64,000 bases of DNA from Dyadobacter fermentans DSM 18053 (GTDB taxonomy: Bacteria > Bacteroidota > Bacteroidia > Cytophagales > Spirosomataceae), in the NCBI RefSeq assembly GCF_000023125.1, contig NC_013037.1:4766501-4830500 (forward strand), read 5' to 3'. The position numbers and the translations under genes are program-made. This document shows positions 62,119-64,000 of this stretch, in pieces (the stretch's first letter is position 1; the number at the start of each line of letters is the position of its first letter). The notes under the pieces are model-generated. The model made no database searches and was not told the DNA's origin. It saw nothing but the letters and a program-made list of their open reading frames with translations.

Positions 62119-62850
62119 TTACTCGGCGACTGCCTGCACCATCGCCTCGATCAGTCCGAGATCGGAATACATCACCGACTTCTCGTCCGGGATTTCGCCT
62201 GCCATGGAAATACCTTCCGGGAAAAACTTCTGCCGCGCCGGCCGGAACTTCTTGGCCGTCATATGCAGCGAATGCACGCCAGCTGTTTTCAGTTCGGCCG
62301 CATTGTTATGGTTTACGCCGCCTCCGGCCATGATCTCGATTTTTCCATCTGCTTCTTTGGCCAGTTTACCGAGCAATTCCGTCGCCTGAATGGCCGACGG
62401 TTTCTGGCCGGAGGTGAGGATACGCTCGGCGCCGGTGGCGATCACATCCTTCAATGCTTTCATCGGATCGGGCGTAAGGTCGAACGCCCGGTGGAAAGTC
62501 ACTTTCAATGGCGCCGCATAGTCGACGAGCGCCTTTGTGCGCGCCACGTCCACATTACCGTCGGGCGTGAGAATGCCCAGCACGACGCCGTTTGCGCCCA
62601 GTTTTTTGGCCAGATCAATGTCTTTCCGCATGATCTCCTCCTCGAAAAAATCATACACAAAATCACCGCCGCGCGGCCTGATCATCACATATATAGGAAT
62701 GTCGACGTGTTTTCTTACGATTTCAATGAGACCGGCACTGGGCGTGGTCCCACCTTCACCGAGCCCGCCGCATAATTCAATCCTGCCCGCCCCGCCGGCC
62801 TGCGCATTGATACAGGATTCCAGCGAATAAGCGCAAATTTCAATAGTCAT
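62119..62850 (-). CDS. cutC: copper homeostasis protein CutC
   Basis: 243 residues of the TIM-barrel CutC family. Seen: ICAYSLESCINAQAGGAGRIELCGGLGEGGTTPS, split by conserved glycines, IYVMIRPRGGDFVY, VTFHRAFDLTPDP, LTSGQKPSA and IMAGGGVNHNNA. The protein was first linked to copper tolerance in E. coli, but its actual reaction is unclear; the fold suggests a phosphate-containing ligand. First gene of the operon with the acylase. Confidence 0.93.
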   Translation of the reverse strand: MTIEICAYSLESCINAQAGGAGRIELCGGLGEGGTTPSAGLIEIVRKHVDIPIYVMIRPRGGDFVYDFFEEEIMRKDIDLAKKLGANGVVLGILTPDGNVDVARTKALVDYAAPLKVTFHRAFDLTPDPMKALKDVIATGAERILTSGQKPSAIQATELLGKLAKEADGKIEIMAGGGVNHNNAAELKTAGVHSLHMTAKKFRPARQKFFPEGISMAGEIPDEKSVMYSDLGLIEAMVQAVAE

Positions 62851-62945
62851 AATATGGTATTTGTAATGGTGAGGGAAATTAAGGGTTTTTCGGGGAGAGG
62901 GGAAATGTGGGGGTTACAAACTTTGGAATTCATGAGAAAATTACC

Positions 62946-62960
62946 ATTCTTGTACAGAAT
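62946..62960. promoter_or_regulatory. candidate operator of the HigBA module
   Basis: ATTCT TGTAC AGAAT: 5-base inverted arms around TGTAC, 29 bases upstream of the higB ATG. TTACC occurs twice around it. Confidence 0.4.
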
Positions 62961-62988
62961 TTACCAAATTGGGAATTATTTTTAGCTT

Positions 62989-63285
62989 ATGAGGATTATT
63001 ACCCGTGGTAGCCTGCGCGATTTTTGGGAAAAGCATCCCGATGCAGAACAGGAACTGAAATATTGGTATGAAAAGATGAAGCGATCCGAGTACCAGACTG
63101 CAAATGAGGTGGTTGTCGATAATCCCAGGACTGATACGGTGGGGAATAATCGGATCGTCTTCAATATTTGCAGGAACCGCTATCGCCTGATAGCATTGTT
63201 CAGATCCCGATTGCAGCGCGTATACATTCGTTTTATTGGCACACACAAAGAATATGACCGGATCACTGATATCAGGAATATATAA
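62989..63285 (+). CDS. higB: HigB-type mRNA interferase toxin
   Basis: 98 residues of the RelE/HigB fold: MRIITRGSLRDFWEKHPDAEQELKYW in parts, TANEVVVDNPRTDTVGNNRIVFNICRNRYRLIA with the family RNase residues, and the C-terminal VYIRFIGTHKEYDRIT. The toxin cuts mRNA at the ribosome. HigB lies upstream of its antitoxin, the reversed order typical of HigBA, with 4 bases between them. Confidence 0.88.
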   Translation: MRIITRGSLRDFWEKHPDAEQELKYWYEKMKRSEYQTANEVVVDNPRTDTVGNNRIVFNICRNRYRLIALFRSRLQRVYIRFIGTHKEYDRITDIRNI

Positions 63286-63289
63286 TGTT

Positions 63290-63667
63290 ATGAAACCGAT
63301 AGAACAAATCAGGAGTGAGTTGCGGCCGATTAGGTCGGAGGCGACTTACCGGGAATACCTGGGAATAATTGATGAGCTGGTAGATTGCGCGGAAAACAGC
63401 CCTGAGGAGGACGTGCTCGAACTGGTGTCGATTTTGGTTGAAAACTACGAAGCGAAGCACTATCCGATAGAGGCACCCGATCCGCTGGAAGCGATTAAGA
63501 TCAGAATGGAGGAGCAGGGTTTGAGGCGAAAGGACATGATCGACTACTTTGGCAGCGCCAGCAGGGTGTCGGAAGTACTGAACAGAAAGCGCCCGCTAAC
63601 CCTCGAAATGATCCGGAAAATTCATAAAGGGTTAGGGATTTCTGCCGAGACATTAATAGCTGTGTAA
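63290..63667 (+). CDS. higA: HigA-type antitoxin with HTH domain
   Basis: 125 residues from the ATG at 63290. N-terminal acidic region (EATYREYLGIIDELVDCAENSPEED) binds the toxin; the C-terminal XRE-type HTH is seen in MEEQGLRRKDMIDYFGSASRVSEVLN with the end LEMIRKIHKGLGISAETLI. Neutralises HigB and represses the operon by binding the palindrome upstream, as known for the family. Confidence 0.88.
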   Translation: MKPIEQIRSELRPIRSEATYREYLGIIDELVDCAENSPEEDVLELVSILVENYEAKHYPIEAPDPLEAIKIRMEEQGLRRKDMIDYFGSASRVSEVLNRKRPLTLEMIRKIHKGLGISAETLIAV

Positions 63668-63780
63668 CTTTTAAATTATTGATATTCAGTGCATTGGATG
63701 TGTCAAGAAAATATATTTTGTAACCCGACAATTATTTTTCTTTTTTTTCGCTTTAAGCTTTTAAAAGATACCAAATTTTT

Positions 63781-63788
63781 TACTTTTG
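63781..63788 (+). promoter_or_regulatory. -7 element of the DUF2795 gene promoter
   Basis: TACTTTTG, an exact TAnnTTTG match; TTT at 63759-63761 lies 19 bases upstream in place of TTG. Predicted leader about 31 bases. Confidence 0.55.
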
Positions 63789-63825
63789 CAGAAAAGTAAA
63801 GTAACCATTAATAGGCGAAAATATT

Positions 63826-64000
63826 ATGTACTGGACTCTCGAACTCGCATCGTACCTTGAAGATGCTCCCTGGCCAGCTACCAAAGACGAGCTAATTGAC
63901 TTTGCAATCAGAACAGGCGCTCCGTTAGAAGTAGTTGAAAACCTTCAGGAGCTTGAAGATGATGGGCAGCCTTATGAAAGCATTGAAGAGATTTGGCCCG
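63826..64000 (+). CDS. DUF2795 family protein, 5' part (3' end outside window)
   Basis: 58 residues are visible, starting MYWTLELASYLEDAPWPA, then TKDELIDFAIRTGAPLEVVE and an acidic end. It matches the small (~75 residues) DUF2795 proteins conserved across Bacteroidota, highly acidic, function unknown. The frame continues past the window end. Confidence 0.9.
   Translation, partial: MYWTLELASYLEDAPWPATKDELIDFAIRTGAPLEVVENLQELEDDGQPYESIEEIWP

Overview
The window looks like chromosomal DNA of a member of the Bacteroidota, most likely order Cytophagales and close to Dyadobacter; the genus is an inference from gene content, not proven. Signs seen in the sequence are type IX secretion (T9SS) sorting domains, a SusD-free but envelope-rich gene set, DUF5606 and DUF2795 proteins, a single-subunit SdhC, near absence of Shine-Dalgarno sequences, and several promoters of the Bacteroidota form TTG-N19/20-TAnnTTTG. 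Coding density is high, no insertion sequence, prophage, CRISPR array or rRNA is visible, and no gap between genes exceeds about 300 bases without a recognised feature.

Layout. 1-5.1 kb (+): the C-terminal part of acetoacetyl-CoA synthetase, a C-terminal processing protease, an SDR oxidoreductase and a fosmidomycin-resistance type MFS exporter. 5.0-9.4 kb (-): an M23 peptidase, a large secreted zinc protease and a Ppx/GppA phosphatase. 9.5-13.3 kb (+): rpsU, a Xer-type recombinase and PEP carboxylase. 13.4-16.3 kb (-): a three-gene surface-polysaccharide operon (GT2, RmlC-like cupin, flippase). 16.5-30 kb: a mixed housekeeping and envelope region with MarR, SIMPL, NUDIX, DUF985 cupin, Ggt, an orphan FtsX-like permease, YciH, a lipid kinase with a 39-aa membrane peptide next to it, an NTF2-like protein, a surface lipoprotein, MeaB, an M1 peptidase and a KAS III enzyme. 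30-46 kb: glycosyltransferases, DeoC, EngB, a thioredoxin, Gmd, MurB, an ALG10-like GT-C enzyme, a T9SS-exported SGNH esterase, a ROK kinase, an MlaE/MlaF pair, a second flippase and an orphan TetR. 46.7-47.7 kb: tRNA-Gln(TTG) and fabD. 47.8-53.9 kb: two tandem, highly similar ~970-aa gliding-motility/T9SS type B surface proteins. 54-57.7 kb: the sdhCAB succinate dehydrogenase operon behind a consensus promoter. 57.8-64 kb: Uma2, OmpH/Skp, a cutC - penicillin-acylase - membrane-protein operon, a HigBA toxin-antitoxin module and the start of a DUF2795 gene.

How the genes fit together. Central metabolism (AacS, Ppc, Sdh, MeaB, DeoC, FabD) is mixed with cell-envelope building and export: GDP-mannose conversion by Gmd, two flippases, four glycosyltransferases, MurB, Skp-like chaperone, MlaEF lipid transport and several secreted hydrolases. 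The most notable items are the tandem giant paralogs that share a conserved upstream block, a five-unit 10-bp phased repeat lying between the promoter and start codon of the NUDIX gene, a tiny membrane protein beside the lipid kinase, a ROK kinase without its zinc cysteines, and a strong GCA-before-TTN codon context preference. I did not find a clearly new multi-gene defence or biosynthetic system.
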